Part shown: piece after piece, positions 26,546 through 35,499 of the stretch
Layout: the number at the start of each line of letters is the position of its first letter
Numbering within the stretch: the first letter of the stretch is position 1
Assembly (NCBI GenBank): GCA_009778385.1
Contig: WRJX01000104.1
Span: forward strand, 120,218 to 184,217
Direction: 5' to 3'
Origin: Candidatus Bathycorpusculum sp.
GTDB lineage: Archaea > Thermoproteota > Bathyarchaeia > Bathyarchaeales > Bathycorpusculaceae
Length of the DNA: 64,000 nucleotides
Program-made: the position numbers and the translations under genes
Notes under the pieces: generated by a model
Seen by the model: the letters and a program-made list of their open reading frames with translations, nothing else
Told to the model about the DNA's origin: nothing
The model's database searches: none

Positions 26546-26824
26546 TCAGCGGTGAAGAGTTATCTCGATTGTGCTTACATTGCTAAGTTGAGCTTCTTCG
26601 TCTTGCGGTTGAACTTGATCGGTTCCAATTGCAATTGCTTTAACCTTTACACTTGGAAGGAATTTACGCCTTACAACTTCAACTACATCAATAGCTCTAC
26701 TGATTGCTTTCCCTCGCGCTTTAATATTAACTTCTTCAGCTCCGCCATGAAAGAAGGTTATGCAAGCAAGTACATAGTTCATTACTGGTTTTTTACCGAT
26801 CAACACTGCATTTGCTTCTGACAT
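26546..26824 (-). CDS. albA: chromatin protein Alba
   Basis: 92 residues. [16 protein letters not shown] carries the Lys11-Lys12 pair (equivalent of acetylated Lys16 in Sulfolobus); [22 protein letters not shown] and the [12 protein letters not shown] end are typical. Alba dimers coat DNA and bind RNA. It is followed by the NusA-like gene after 57 nt. Confidence 0.96.
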   Translation of the reverse strand: MSEANAVLIGKKPVMNYVLACITFFHGGAEEVNIKARGKAISRAIDVVEVVRRKFLPSVKVKAIAIGTDQVQPQDEEAQLSNVSTIEITLHR

Positions 26825-27164
26825 AGCTTTACTCCTAAATTAACATTTCAAGATGCGGTTTAAGTAGCTTTTTCTCCAAACATAAATACATTATGGTACA
26901 AGATGATTTTTCTAGCCTAAAAAATCAAGACACATCACACAACAACTAAAAATCAAACAAGCCATGAATCATACAACTACAAATCAAACCATCCACTGAA
27001 CCATTTTCTATAAAGCTAAAAAATTTTCATCATTACAAACCATCCCAACTTTGCATAGAATAACATAGAAGCAAGCTGACCAGAGCCTTTGTTAACATAA
27101 ATCTTGAATTTAGGATAAGTCTTTATCAAGTTTAATACACTACAATCTTATAGGAAGAATAAAA
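26825..27164. other. 340-base divergent spacer between alba and the IMPase gene
   Basis: It must hold both promoters. Much of 26920-27010 is A/C-rich on the plus strand with few G. AAGTTTAATACAC near 27128-27140 is a likely TATA box for the IMPase gene, with AGGAAGAA before its ATG. No gene is seen. Confidence 0.45.
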
Positions 27165-27989
27165 ATGAACGCTCAACCAGACTGGTTTAAAATCTTAACC
27201 GACTGCAAAAACAATGTTGAAAAAGCAATAAAGCCACACCTAAAAACCTTAAATGAACCATACCCTGATCTTGGAAAAGGCGCAGGAGGAGACATAATGA
27301 AACCAGTGGATTTAGCCGCAGAAAAAGCCATCGTTGACACACTACAAAACTATGACATTTCATTTTCACTAATTAGTGAAGAGTCAGGATTTGAAAAATA
27401 TGGCAACACTCCAGAAGAATACTACATCACAATTGACCCAATCGACGGCACAACCAATCTACTACGTGGACTACCATTTTATGCTTCATCAATTGCCGTT
27501 TCAAAAAAACCAGTCATAACAGAAGTTTACGCAGCCTTAGTCACTGACTTGTATCATGACATAACTTACATAGCACAAAAAGACAAAGGAGCATTCCGTG
27601 ACGGCGAAAAAATCAAAACCTCACAGGTAATCTCGCTTCAAGAAGCCGTACTTGGAATGGATCTTAACACTTACAAAGTTGCAGAAGTTGCACCTAAACT
27701 AACCGATTTAATCCAACAAACCAAACACATCAGACATTACGGTGCCAACGCTTTAGAATTGTGCTATGTCGCCAACGGATTAACTGACGCATTTGTGGAC
27801 ATACGAGGAAAACTACGCACCACCGACGTCGCAGCAGGCTTTTTGATAATTAAAGAAGCAGGCGGCGTAGTAACAGGCATAGACAACCAGCCAATCAATG
27901 TTAAATTAGACCCCAAACAAACCCTAAAGTTTGTAGCATCCAGCAACACCAAAATCCACCAAACAATCCTTGAATTAGTCAAACCCTAA
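27165..27989 (+). CDS. inositol monophosphatase / fructose-1,6-bisphosphatase family enzyme
   Basis: 274 residues. Metal-binding motifs: SEESG with Glu72-Glu73, and IDPIDGTTN with Asp91, Asp94, Gly95, Thr96. A third acidic residue lies in KLRTTDVAAGFLI. Archaeal members often hydrolyse both inositol-1-phosphate and fructose-1,6-bisphosphate (FBPase class IV), contributing to gluconeogenesis or inositol-lipid synthesis. Substrate is not decided by sequence alone. Confidence 0.9.
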   Translation: MNAQPDWFKILTDCKNNVEKAIKPHLKTLNEPYPDLGKGAGGDIMKPVDLAAEKAIVDTLQNYDISFSLISEESGFEKYGNTPEEYYITIDPIDGTTNLLRGLPFYASSIAVSKKPVITEVYAALVTDLYHDITYIAQKDKGAFRDGEKIKTSQVISLQEAVLGMDLNTYKVAEVAPKLTDLIQQTKHIRHYGANALELCYVANGLTDAFVDIRGKLRTTDVAAGFLIIKEAGGVVTGIDNQPINVKLDPKQTLKFVASSNTKIHQTILELVKP

Positions 27990-28285
27990 TCTAAAACTCT
28001 TCTTTTCCACCCCCATAATTTTAATAAAACCGCAAAAAAGTTGCTGATTACCCAAATTTAATGATTTTTGGCAGCAAACCAGCCTATGGAACAAACCAAA
28101 AAAGAAAACAGTAAAGGGTTGATTGATTCAGTTTTGCGTTTGACATTGCAAACATAATACGTTCAGAGAATTACTTGCATAACGAACATATCTTGACATG
28201 CTTAGCAGTTAAAACCGTTTAACACTGAAAATGTTGCATAAAATTTATTGGAACCGAAAACTCCAATATAAGTTGTGAGTCAGTC

Positions 28286-28885
28286 TTGTCTTCAGAAAAT
28301 AACGATGACCTCCCTGAATGGTTCAAAAAACACCGGGCACAATCCAAAAACCCATTCTTTGGCGACATAGATAACATGTTCCACGAAATAGAGAAAATGA
28401 TGGAAAATGAATTCAAAAACTTTCAAGAAAAAATCCCCAAAGAATACATCAAAGAACGCAAACTACCAGACGGCAGCACCGCTAAAGAACTTGGGCCATT
28501 CGTGTACGGCTACAGCATGAAAATTGGACCAGACGGCAAACCAGACATCCAAGAATTTGGAAACCTCAAAAAAAGCCTCAAAGGCCCCGAAATAAAAGAA
28601 GAACGTGAACCCCTTGTCGACGTAGTAGATAACGCTGATGAAATTCGAGTTGTTGTCGAACTACCAGGCGTCGAAAAAACTGACATAAAACTACACGGAA
28701 CTGATGATTCTTTAACTATTTCTGTTGACACCACACAGTACAGATACTATAAAGAAATCGAACTACCCGTTAAAACCCGTATCAAAGAGGCAAAATCAAC
28801 CTACAAGAACGGTGTTTTAGAAGTGGTCATTCCCAAACTTGAACCATCAAACAACCCTAAAGGCGAACCAATTAATATAAGCTAA
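28286..28885 (+). CDS. Hsp20 / alpha-crystallin small heat-shock protein with a long N-terminus
   Basis: 199 residues. The first 105 are charged and helical (PEWFKKHRAQSKNP, DNMFHEIEKMMENE). The alpha-crystallin domain starts near EPLVDVVDNADEIRVVVELPGV and ends with YKNGVLEVVIPK, the conserved closing strand. Small heat-shock proteins hold unfolding clients without ATP. No I-x-I tail is evident. The start is TTG at 28286. The next gene encodes a SWIM protein 49 nt downstream. Confidence 0.9.
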   Translation: MSSENNDDLPEWFKKHRAQSKNPFFGDIDNMFHEIEKMMENEFKNFQEKIPKEYIKERKLPDGSTAKELGPFVYGYSMKIGPDGKPDIQEFGNLKKSLKGPEIKEEREPLVDVVDNADEIRVVVELPGVEKTDIKLHGTDDSLTISVDTTQYRYYKEIELPVKTRIKEAKSTYKNGVLEVVIPKLEPSNNPKGEPINIS

Positions 28886-28934
28886 ACTAAAAGCCTAAAT
28901 CCTTCATCTTTTCTAGATAAACACGTGTAAACTG

Positions 28935-29345
28935 TTGACTGACAACTCTGAAATAGAAACCTTAAATGCTATTTGCAAGCAAGCTAAAGTAGCAGGCAAA
29001 CTATCAGGCGAAAACATTAATGAACTCTACGAACTTTTTGGACAACGTTTCACTAAAGCATTAGATACACTTAAGGACAACAGAGTTAAAAAGTATATTT
29101 TTAAGCCCAGTATGCGCATAGTTTGGATTGTTGTAGGTCGTGAACGAGACTATTTAATTATGCCTGAAGCAGAATACTGCACCTGTGATGATTTTTATTT
29201 TAGAGTTTTAGACAAGAAGGTTCACATGTGTTATCATCTTTTTGCTCAAAAAATCGCACAGAACTTAGGGTGGTTTGAAACCATTAATGCTAACGATGAA
29301 AACTATAACATGCTCATGAATGAGTGGAAAAAAGCTACACCTTAA
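28935..29345 (+). CDS. SWIM zinc-finger protein
   Basis: 136 residues from TTG 28935. The CxC...CxH SWIM core is YCTCDDFYFRVLDKKVHMCYHLFA, preceded by the strand-rich KYIFKPSMRIVWIVVGRERDYLIMPE. Small archaeal SWIM proteins resemble eukaryotic Sws1, a Rad51-paralogue partner in recombination, so a role in DNA repair is possible. It lies between the hsp20 gene and a small membrane protein, with an RPA-like protein gene nearby. The last helix (NLGWFETINANDENY) caps the domain. Confidence 0.75.
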   Translation: MTDNSEIETLNAICKQAKVAGKLSGENINELYELFGQRFTKALDTLKDNRVKKYIFKPSMRIVWIVVGRERDYLIMPEAEYCTCDDFYFRVLDKKVHMCYHLFAQKIAQNLGWFETINANDENYNMLMNEWKKATP

Positions 29346-29389
29346 ATATTTAGATGCTACAAGAGTAGGTAAACACAAGGAGAATCTCA

Positions 29390-29518
29390 ATGGATTTAAG
29401 TGCATATTTCACAATATTGCAGTATATCTTAATGGGCGCAACCGCAGTTGTTATACTGTTAATCTTCCTTTACGTTTATCATAGTAAAGATGATGAAGAG
29501 AACAAAGAAAAAGAGTAA
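29390..29518 (+). CDS. small single-helix membrane protein
   Basis: 42 residues: MDLSAYFTILQYIL, a hydrophobic segment (GATAVVILLIFLYVY), then a charged tail (HSKDDEENKEKE) on the cytoplasmic side. AAGGAGAA sits at a proper distance before the ATG. It is too short to assign, but the signals are consistent. Its stop forms part of the shared hairpin with the convergent DUF131 genes. Confidence 0.7.
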   Translation: MDLSAYFTILQYILMGATAVVILLIFLYVYHSKDDEENKEKE

Positions 29519-29542
29519 AACTTTTTTTAACCTATTACTCTT
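29511..29542. terminator. bidirectional hairpin between convergent genes
   Basis: AAGAGTAA (29511-29518) and TTACTCTT (29535-29542) are perfect arms around a 16-base loop that contains seven T. They include the stop of the small membrane protein and lie at the stop of the DUF131 gene, so the hairpin may end both transcripts. Confidence 0.55.
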
Positions 29543-29868
29543 CGTGCTCTTCTATAAAAGATAAAGAATAAAGAGAGTATTGCAACAGCAATCACTATAC
29601 TAGTTAGTATCAACCAATCTGAGTTAGGTCCCGCTCCAAACCCGATAGGAATTGGACCAATGAAAACAACGCCGCCTACACTGCTAGAACCGCCACTATT
29701 CATAATAGTAGTAGCCATCAACACGATTACACCAATAAAAACCAATATAAAACCCAACATTAACAAACCAAACAATCGACTAGAAGAAACATGGACATCA
29801 CCCCATTGGTCATCAGGTTGATTTTGATTTTCAAACACAGCAATTACCTTAACATCAAATAATACCAT
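29527..29868 (-). CDS. DUF131-family membrane protein (copy 2)
   Basis: 113 residues. Two membrane helices (FGLLMLGFILVFIGVIVLMA and the DWLILTSIVIAVAILSLFFIFY segment) flank the conserved loop GGVVFIGPIPIGFG. An N-terminal stretch of about 30 charged residues is not seen in copy 1. The frame overlaps the previous gene by 25 nt; GTG at 29838 (after VIA) is an alternative start that removes the overlap. Function unknown. Confidence 0.75.
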   Translation of the reverse strand: MVLFDVKVIAVFENQNQPDDQWGDVHVSSSRLFGLLMLGFILVFIGVIVLMATTIMNSGGSSSVGGVVFIGPIPIGFGAGPNSDWLILTSIVIAVAILSLFFIFYRRARRVIG

Positions 29869-30110
29869 ACCACAAACGCAACTGTTAAAGCTAAAGCAAA
29901 CACAAGTACAGTTTTCACTGATTTTTTGTCGGTTCCAAAAATTATCGGTATTGGCCCAATCATAATTACACCTGCACCACGCACTCTACCACACCCTTCA
30001 CCCCCTACATCACACGACTTACCCACTAAAACTAAAATGGACACTACCACAAGTAAAATGCCAAATGCAATTAGAAGAAATGCAACAGTGTACAACACAG
30101 AGGAATCCAT
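29844..30110 (-). CDS. DUF131-family membrane protein (copy 1)
   Basis: 88 residues. N-terminal helix TVAFLLIAFGILLVVVSILVLV, then the motif GAGVIMIGPIPIIFGTD and a second helix near the end. The motif GxIPIxFG is shared with the next gene, showing a tandem duplication. The two cysteines in KSCDVGGEGCGRVRG are on the outer side or in the loop. DUF131 has no known function. Confidence 0.8.
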   Translation of the reverse strand: MDSSVLYTVAFLLIAFGILLVVVSILVLVGKSCDVGGEGCGRVRGAGVIMIGPIPIIFGTDKKSVKTVLVFALALTVAFVVWYYLMLR

Positions 30111-30213
30111 GCTTAATCAAAGATATTTGATTTTTAGGTTTTAATAAACTTTCAAAACACGCTTTTTGGACGTAAACTATAAACAAGCAAAGCACCTATT
30201 TCATGTATAGTGT

Positions 30214-31365
30214 ATGATAATCCAAGAAATTATTGCAGCAATACTTGCCAGACATCCAGAACTGTCCGAACAGCAAATCCAAGAAATACTTATCCAAGAA
30301 AAAGAGCGTTCAGGTGGTTTACTAGGTGACGAAACACTCTTGCGGCTGATAGCAGCAAGACAGGGTGTTGAAGTTACCAAACAGATGGAATTCAGTGGGA
30401 CTTTGTCGTCAGGACGTCTATTTTCAGGTTTGAACGATGTTTCAGTTGAAGGTAAAATAGTCGCTGTTTTTCCAGCACGCAGTTTTAACGGTGGTGAAAA
30501 AAGCGGCAAATTCGCTAACCTGATGATTATTGATGAGGACAGTATCTTACGCATTGTTTTATGGAATGATAAAGCAGAAATTGTTGAGAACGGCGAACTG
30601 CAAACTGGACAAATTGTTAGGCTTCTACATGGTTACACAAAAAATGATCGGTATGGTAAAGTTGAACTGCATTTGGGGGGTAAAAGCAGAATTGAAATTA
30701 ACGAAAATCCTCAAATTAGTTACCCTGGCGTAGAAAAGTTTGCCTCAAAAATAGGCGAAATTACTAACACTTTTAACAATGTGCATTTAGTGGGCATGGT
30801 TAAAGAAGTACTTGGTTCAAAAACGTTCACTAAAGGTGACGGCACAGAAGGCAAACTTATGCGTTTCACCTTTGTAGACGATTCAGCAGAAATCACAGTT
30901 GTCGCTTGGAATGGCAAAGTTGATGCACTTGAACGACAACTCAAACCTAAAGCTTGTCTGTACCTGATTAACGGTAAAGTTAAAGAAAAAGAAAGCGGCG
31001 GTTTTGAAGTTCACGTTGACTCAACAAGCTTTGTGCAGGTTCAACCAGTTACGCTTCAGATGATTAAACTGGCAGATTTAAAAGAAGGCGACGTTGTTAA
31101 CGTGGAAGGCGATGTTTCAAACATTGACCCCGTAAAAGAAGTAACCACGGGTAAAGGTGAACAAATTAAACTGCTCACTTTTGAGTTAGAAGACGAAACG
31201 GGTTCAGTGCGGGTTTCAGCATGGCGCAACCAAGTTGAGCAACTCAGCAATTTGAAGCTGGGTGATGAGGTTACTATAGAAAATGGGTTTGTTAAGAAAG
31301 GGTATGGAAATAAATTGGAGATATCCACCCGTAGTGGAACCCAATTTATAGTTAAAACTATTTGA
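30214..31365 (+). CDS. rpa: RPA-like single-stranded DNA-binding protein with multiple OB folds
   Basis: 383 residues. A helical N-terminal domain of about 60 residues (ELSEQQIQEILIQEK) is followed by three OB folds, starting near VSVEGKIVAVFPAR, VHLVGMVKEVLGSKTF and VNVEGDVSNIDPVK; each carries the (V/I)xW motif (LRIVLWND, ITVVAWNG, VRVSAWRN). No zinc finger. This is the archaeal replication protein A family, which coats ssDNA. It has a plausible leaderless or short-leader start (TATAGTGT-ATG). It converges on the ICDH-type gene with an 8-nt overlap. Confidence 0.88.
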   Translation: MIIQEIIAAILARHPELSEQQIQEILIQEKERSGGLLGDETLLRLIAARQGVEVTKQMEFSGTLSSGRLFSGLNDVSVEGKIVAVFPARSFNGGEKSGKFANLMIIDEDSILRIVLWNDKAEIVENGELQTGQIVRLLHGYTKNDRYGKVELHLGGKSRIEINENPQISYPGVEKFASKIGEITNTFNNVHLVGMVKEVLGSKTFTKGDGTEGKLMRFTFVDDSAEITVVAWNGKVDALERQLKPKACLYLINGKVKEKESGGFEVHVDSTSFVQVQPVTLQMIKLADLKEGDVVNVEGDVSNIDPVKEVTTGKGEQIKLLTFELEDETGSVRVSAWRNQVEQLSNLKLGDEVTIENGFVKKGYGNKLEISTRSGTQFIVKTI

Positions 31366-32377
31366 TTTTTTCGACGATAGCATCTGCCATGTCGCTTGTT
31401 GTTGCGCTTCCACCTAAGTCGGCGGTTCGAATTTTTCCTTCAACAAGCACTGCAACGACTGCAGCTTCAATCTTTTTGAATGCTTCTTTCTCGCCGAGAT
31501 AGTCAAGCATCATTGCACCTGCAAGTATGGTTGCAATTGGGTTTACACGATTCATACCAGTATATTTTGGTGCACTACCGTGTACTGGCTCAAACATGCC
31601 ATAAGTTTCACCGATATTTGCACCTGCTGCAAGACCAAGACTACCAGTTACTTGCGCTGCTTCGTCACTAAGAATGTCACCAAACAGGTTTGTGGTGACC
31701 ATAACATCATAAGTGGCAGGCTGCTTGATTAATTGCATAGTTGCGGCATCAATGTGTAGGTCATCAACTGTGACCTCAGGATACCGTTTTTGAACTTCTT
31801 TTACTGCATCTTTGAATATGCCGTCAGTTATGCGTAGAATGTTACCTTTGTGTATGTATGTTAAGTGTTTTTTGCGTTGCATTGCCAGCTTAAAAGCGTA
31901 TTCAGCAACTCTGATTGATGCTTCAGTAGTAATGATTCGAAAAGCAACACTTACTCCGGGGGCGATAAGTGCTTCTTGACCTGAATAGAGACCTTCAGTA
32001 TTTTCTCTGACCACAACTAGGTCGATGTCGGGTTTTAGTGATTCTATGCTTGGGAAGCTTTTGCATGGACGAACATTAGCATATAAATTGAACATTCGAC
32101 GTAGGGTAACTGCAACACTGACTGGCGCACCAGGTTCCTCGGGGGTAGTCATTGGACCTTTAAGGCATGCATCAGTTTTTTTAATCATCTCAACTGTTTC
32201 TTTAGGAAGGTTTGTTCCGTGTTCTGGAATACAGTGAGCACCTGCTTCACCATAAATGTAGTTAAGTTTAAAGTTTGAAGTTTTTTGGACTTCATCAAGA
32301 ACCTTTATGGTTGCTTCTGTTACTTCAGGCCCAATTCCGTCGCCTTTAAGGACCGCAATATTGTAAGTTTTAACCAT
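31358..32377 (-). CDS. isocitrate/isopropylmalate dehydrogenase family enzyme
   Basis: About 339 residues from ATG 32377 ([19 protein letters not shown]), or 351 with a TTG- or GTG-like upstream extension. GDGIGPE starts the fold; [12 protein letters not shown] supplies the substrate arginine; [26 protein letters not shown] and [12 protein letters not shown] complete it. The loop that fixes specificity ([14 protein letters not shown]) fits archaeal isocitrate or homoisocitrate dehydrogenases as well as LeuB. No leuCD or acs genes are beside it, so the substrate stays open. Confidence 0.75.
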   Translation of the reverse strand: MVKTYNIAVLKGDGIGPEVTEATIKVLDEVQKTSNFKLNYIYGEAGAHCIPEHGTNLPKETVEMIKKTDACLKGPMTTPEEPGAPVSVAVTLRRMFNLYANVRPCKSFPSIESLKPDIDLVVVRENTEGLYSGQEALIAPGVSVAFRIITTEASIRVAEYAFKLAMQRKKHLTYIHKGNILRITDGIFKDAVKEVQKRYPEVTVDDLHIDAATMQLIKQPATYDVMVTTNLFGDILSDEAAQVTGSLGLAAGANIGETYGMFEPVHGSAPKYTGMNRVNPIATILAGAMMLDYLGEKEAFKKIEAAVVAVLVEGKIRTADLGGSATTSDMADAIVEKIK

Positions 32378-32740
32378 TCTATTTCTACCAAGGTTAATTG
32401 TTAATGTTTTCATTTATCAGCATATCGTTTAGACATTTGACTTCTAACGGGCAAAATAAACAATACCTGCACATACAGCAAAAGAAAAGTCATGGTTGGA
32501 ACCACAGGTGACCAACTAACTATAGATATGTCTTTGAATAGCAGGTATAGCAGTAGTAAATTGAGAAGAATAGATTCATTGCAAAACTATTATGCCGGTT
32601 AGTTTCGCCAAGAAGTCTAGACAAACAGTATACTAATACTTCACGTCTAATGTATTCGAATTGAATCTGGTAACCACAGTGGGAAAAAGTAACATGGTTA
32701 AGTGGAATTGGGTGCAAAACAACCCAAACTAAGAATAGTT
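32378..32740. other. 363-base spacer upstream of the dehydrogenase gene
   Basis: This includes the dehydrogenase promoter. A 74-codon minus-strand frame at 32520-32744 translates to Phe/Tyr/Cys-rich sequence without a ribosome-binding site and is probably not coding. Nothing else was seen. Confidence 0.45.
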
Positions 32741-33463
32741 TCAAGGTTCAATCTTTATTATCTGTGGAATTTCACCAGCTGTACCCACTTTACCCTGATA
32801 TAGAACAAACACACCCAACACACCCGGAATACTTAAACCCCGCTTAAGCCCAGCTGCAATGCCTGCATCAACATTTCCCTTTACCACGTTACCAACCGCT
32901 GTAGCAGCGGCATCTGCCAAACCAGCATCCCTACAAAAAACCGTTGCAGCCTCAGCATCACCGAAGCTAAAAGCGTGGCTAAATCTGCCTGAACTTGTTG
33001 CCACCCCAATTGGGAACTTGTTGAGCCTAAAGCCGAAGCGTTTCGACAACGGCTCATTACCCGCGGCTAAAGCCACATCAATTGGCCTATCAGAAACCGC
33101 AGAGACTTCTCCGCCATCCTCCACAACTGCAACTTTACAACCAACCTTTTGCATGTCAACCACGGCTAAATCAGCTATGACACCGGCAACTGCCGCCATT
33201 GGCCCAACATCTGCTTTCTGCGCCGCCAACGCCATTAATTTAGCAACCAAAGGCTCAGTAGGCACTGAGATTGGATTAAAAGTATAGAAAAAAATTTGAT
33301 GCACCCGCATGTAGCTTTCAAGATCTTGGTAGTTACGTGTGATTGACTCTTTAGCAGCGGCTATACCTTGCGGGATATCACTGATTATGTGGCAAACACT
33401 ATCCTTGTATGTGTAATCTTCTTTGAAGAGATTATTTGGCAACTTATTTTTCCCGATACCCAC
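32741..33463 (-). CDS. UPF0280 (COG2122, ApbE-like) protein of sulfide assimilation
   Basis: 240 residues. GPMAAVAGVIADLA is the hallmark ApbE-type metal/flavin segment, followed by VVEDGGEVSAVSDRPIDVALAAG and a C-terminal GLADAAATAVGN. The Methanosarcina homologue MA1715 is needed for efficient sulfide assimilation, working alongside the DUF39 and NIL-ferredoxin proteins encoded just upstream here. Its frame overlaps the ferredoxin stop by 20 nt, an indication of coupled expression. The molecular role is not known. Confidence 0.85.
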   Translation of the reverse strand: MGIGKNKLPNNLFKEDYTYKDSVCHIISDIPQGIAAAKESITRNYQDLESYMRVHQIFFYTFNPISVPTEPLVAKLMALAAQKADVGPMAAVAGVIADLAVVDMQKVGCKVAVVEDGGEVSAVSDRPIDVALAAGNEPLSKRFGFRLNKFPIGVATSSGRFSHAFSFGDAEAATVFCRDAGLADAAATAVGNVVKGNVDAGIAAGLKRGLSIPGVLGVFVLYQGKVGTAGEIPQIIKIEP

Positions 33464-33887
33464 TACTACTGCTACGCATATGTTCAGCGTTAGAATACCT
33501 AACCGAGTTTATTGCCCTAGCTGGGCAAGCATCCACACATATGTTACAGACACTTCCGACACATTTCTCCTTGTTAAACTGGATTGACAAATCCTTTGTT
33601 ACACTAATTGCCTCCACAGGACACAAAGCAACACAGGAACCACAGTTAAAACAGCGGTCGCTGTCTATCTCAATAAGTTTAGGCACTGTTACGGTTGCAC
33701 CTTTCTGGCGAAAGGCCGACACGATTTTATCAACCTCTTCATCTGGAACTTCAAGAACAATCTCTCCACCCTTTGAGTTAATGTGTGCCGCCAAAATTGC
33801 AACCAACACTTTGTTTTCCAAGATAACCTCTGAAACAACAGGCTCAGAAACTAGGTTTTCATTTAGTCGTATAAGAATACGTGCCAT
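33444..33887 (-). CDS. NIL-domain protein with two 4Fe-4S clusters (homocysteine biosynthesis partner)
   Basis: 147 residues. An N-terminal NIL domain (about 1-75; ending PDEEVDKIVSAFRQKGATV) is joined to a bis-ferredoxin: CFNCGSCVALCPVEA around residue 85 and CVGSVCNICVDACPARA after it. This is the MA1822-type partner of the DUF39 homocysteine enzyme and probably delivers electrons for sulfur insertion. It starts 5 nt after the DUF39 stop and overlaps the UPF0280 gene. Confidence 0.9.
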   Translation of the reverse strand: MARILIRLNENLVSEPVVSEVILENKVLVAILAAHINSKGGEIVLEVPDEEVDKIVSAFRQKGATVTVPKLIEIDSDRCFNCGSCVALCPVEAISVTKDLSIQFNKEKCVGSVCNICVDACPARAINSVRYSNAEHMRSSSSGYREK

Positions 33888-33891
33888 AATT

Positions 33892-35397
33892 TTACCGTCC
33901 TAACAGTTTAGAAACATCTTCAGAGGTTACTATACCTAAGACTTTACGATCAGAATCAACCACAGGCAGAGCTGAAATATTATGTTGCGCCATACGTTTT
34001 GAAGCGCTTTCCAATGGTTCGTCAGGTTTAGCAGTTATAACTCTACGGGTCTCAATATCAGCAAGCGCTTTTTTGCCTTCAGCCATTGCACGAGTAATAT
34101 CCCATGAAGTAACTATACCTAAGAGTTTACCGCTGGAATCAATGACAACAATGTGATTTACAGATTTTGTAACTATACGTTCAGCGATAGCTCGAATTTC
34201 CTCATTTTCCATACAGGTAACAACTGGATGCATAACGTTGGAGACAAACGGAATTTCTTGTGTTTGGCGCATCGGCTTAACAACAGTGTCAAGTGGAAGC
34301 CGCTCTATGGGTGCTGTTAAGGTAAATTCACGTTCATCAATCCAATCCTTGAGGGTTTGAGCAACTTTTTTTGCCATTTTCAGACTGGAAAGCGAACTAA
34401 CACGAACCCGTTTACCATTAACCGTTATTGCACCGGATTTAAGTTCAGCATATGAAACTTTACGCAGGTTAGGTCTATCCCGACGCATAACGCTATAGTC
34501 AATTACGTCAGTAAAAATTTCGGTATCACGTATTGCAGTTTTTCGAACTAACCCCTCGTTGAGAATTGGTATAGGTATGCCTAAACCAACATACATCGAT
34601 GTACCATAACGAGTGAATGCTGCACCCTGTAAGAATTCGGGACTCATTTTTTTGGCGTCCCCTTTAACCATTAATGTACCGTTGAGATTCTTTGGGCTAT
34701 GCTGTGTGCCTTCACCAATGATGTAACCTTGACCGCCACCCAAGAAAATTTTTGTGCCAAATCCTATGGTCTCATAGTCAGGATCATTCATAAGCGGGTT
34801 AAGTTCGCCAGCACCGGAAAAAGTGGCGTTACGCATACGTGGCAGAAGCTTATTCATGTAAGTATAAATTGTTTCATCACTACCATTGATTGCACAGTTA
34901 TAGCGTTGGTAACAATTACGGAAGTTAAGCAGATAAAACTGGTTAAGATCATCTTTGGTTATAGTAGTTTTAACTGCCGCTCTAGGATAACAATCAGTGC
35001 CATATGCTGTTGCACGCAGTTCAACTTCGTTACCAGCAACCAACTCTTGAATCACATGTCCGCCTCCATATTCAAAAGGCTTTTTTTCACAAGAATTTGT
35101 CGCGCCAATAAACAAATCAACTGCAGCACCAGGATGGCAGACTTCCACGTCATTAAGCCATGCACGCTGGATTTTGATGGGTGGATCAGAATGACCAAGA
35201 TTAATGAGGGCCCCTGAGGAGCACATTGCCCCAAAAGTACCAGTTGTTACAACGTCTACTTCTTTGAAGGCAACCTCTACACCACTGCTTTCTACAAGCT
35301 TTTTCATTTCTTCAGCAGTTAGGACCTGAGCGTCGCCTTTGATGATTTTCTGGTTAATTTCCTCAATTGTCCGAGTTTTCTGATCTTGTTTAGACAA
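33892..35397 (-). CDS. homocysteine biosynthesis protein DUF39 (COG1900) with a C-terminal CBS pair
   Basis: 501 residues. The DUF39 domain covers about 1-370, and two CBS domains follow (EEIRAIAERIVTKSVNHIVV and LESASKRMAQHNISALPVV). Cys59 (GAMCSSG) and Cys136 (GTDCYPR) are the likely catalytic pair. In methanogens this enzyme, with the ferredoxin partner, converts aspartate semialdehyde and sulfide to homocysteine without O-acylhomoserine. Here Asd supplies the semialdehyde. The CBS pair may sense adenylates or S-adenosyl compounds and gate the step. Confidence 0.9.
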   Translation of the reverse strand: MSKQDQKTRTIEEINQKIIKGDAQVLTAEEMKKLVESSGVEVAFKEVDVVTTGTFGAMCSSGALINLGHSDPPIKIQRAWLNDVEVCHPGAAVDLFIGATNSCEKKPFEYGGGHVIQELVAGNEVELRATAYGTDCYPRAAVKTTITKDDLNQFYLLNFRNCYQRYNCAINGSDETIYTYMNKLLPRMRNATFSGAGELNPLMNDPDYETIGFGTKIFLGGGQGYIIGEGTQHSPKNLNGTLMVKGDAKKMSPEFLQGAAFTRYGTSMYVGLGIPIPILNEGLVRKTAIRDTEIFTDVIDYSVMRRDRPNLRKVSYAELKSGAITVNGKRVRVSSLSSLKMAKKVAQTLKDWIDEREFTLTAPIERLPLDTVVKPMRQTQEIPFVSNVMHPVVTCMENEEIRAIAERIVTKSVNHIVVIDSSGKLLGIVTSWDITRAMAEGKKALADIETRRVITAKPDEPLESASKRMAQHNISALPVVDSDRKVLGIVTSEDVSKLLGR

Positions 35398-35499
35398 GTA
35401 TCCTTACCTTGATATCAATCGAAAAGTAACCCAAACAATATAATATTTACGCAAAAAATAGCTCATAAAAAGGTTAAGCAAAAGAGGGAAGTTGGTGAT

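Noticed and set aside
32520..32744. 74-codon minus-strand frame
   Set aside because: Cys/Tyr/Phe-rich and without start signals.
34699..35217. 172-codon plus-strand frame inside the DUF39 gene
   Set aside because: Antisense shadow of a well-supported gene.
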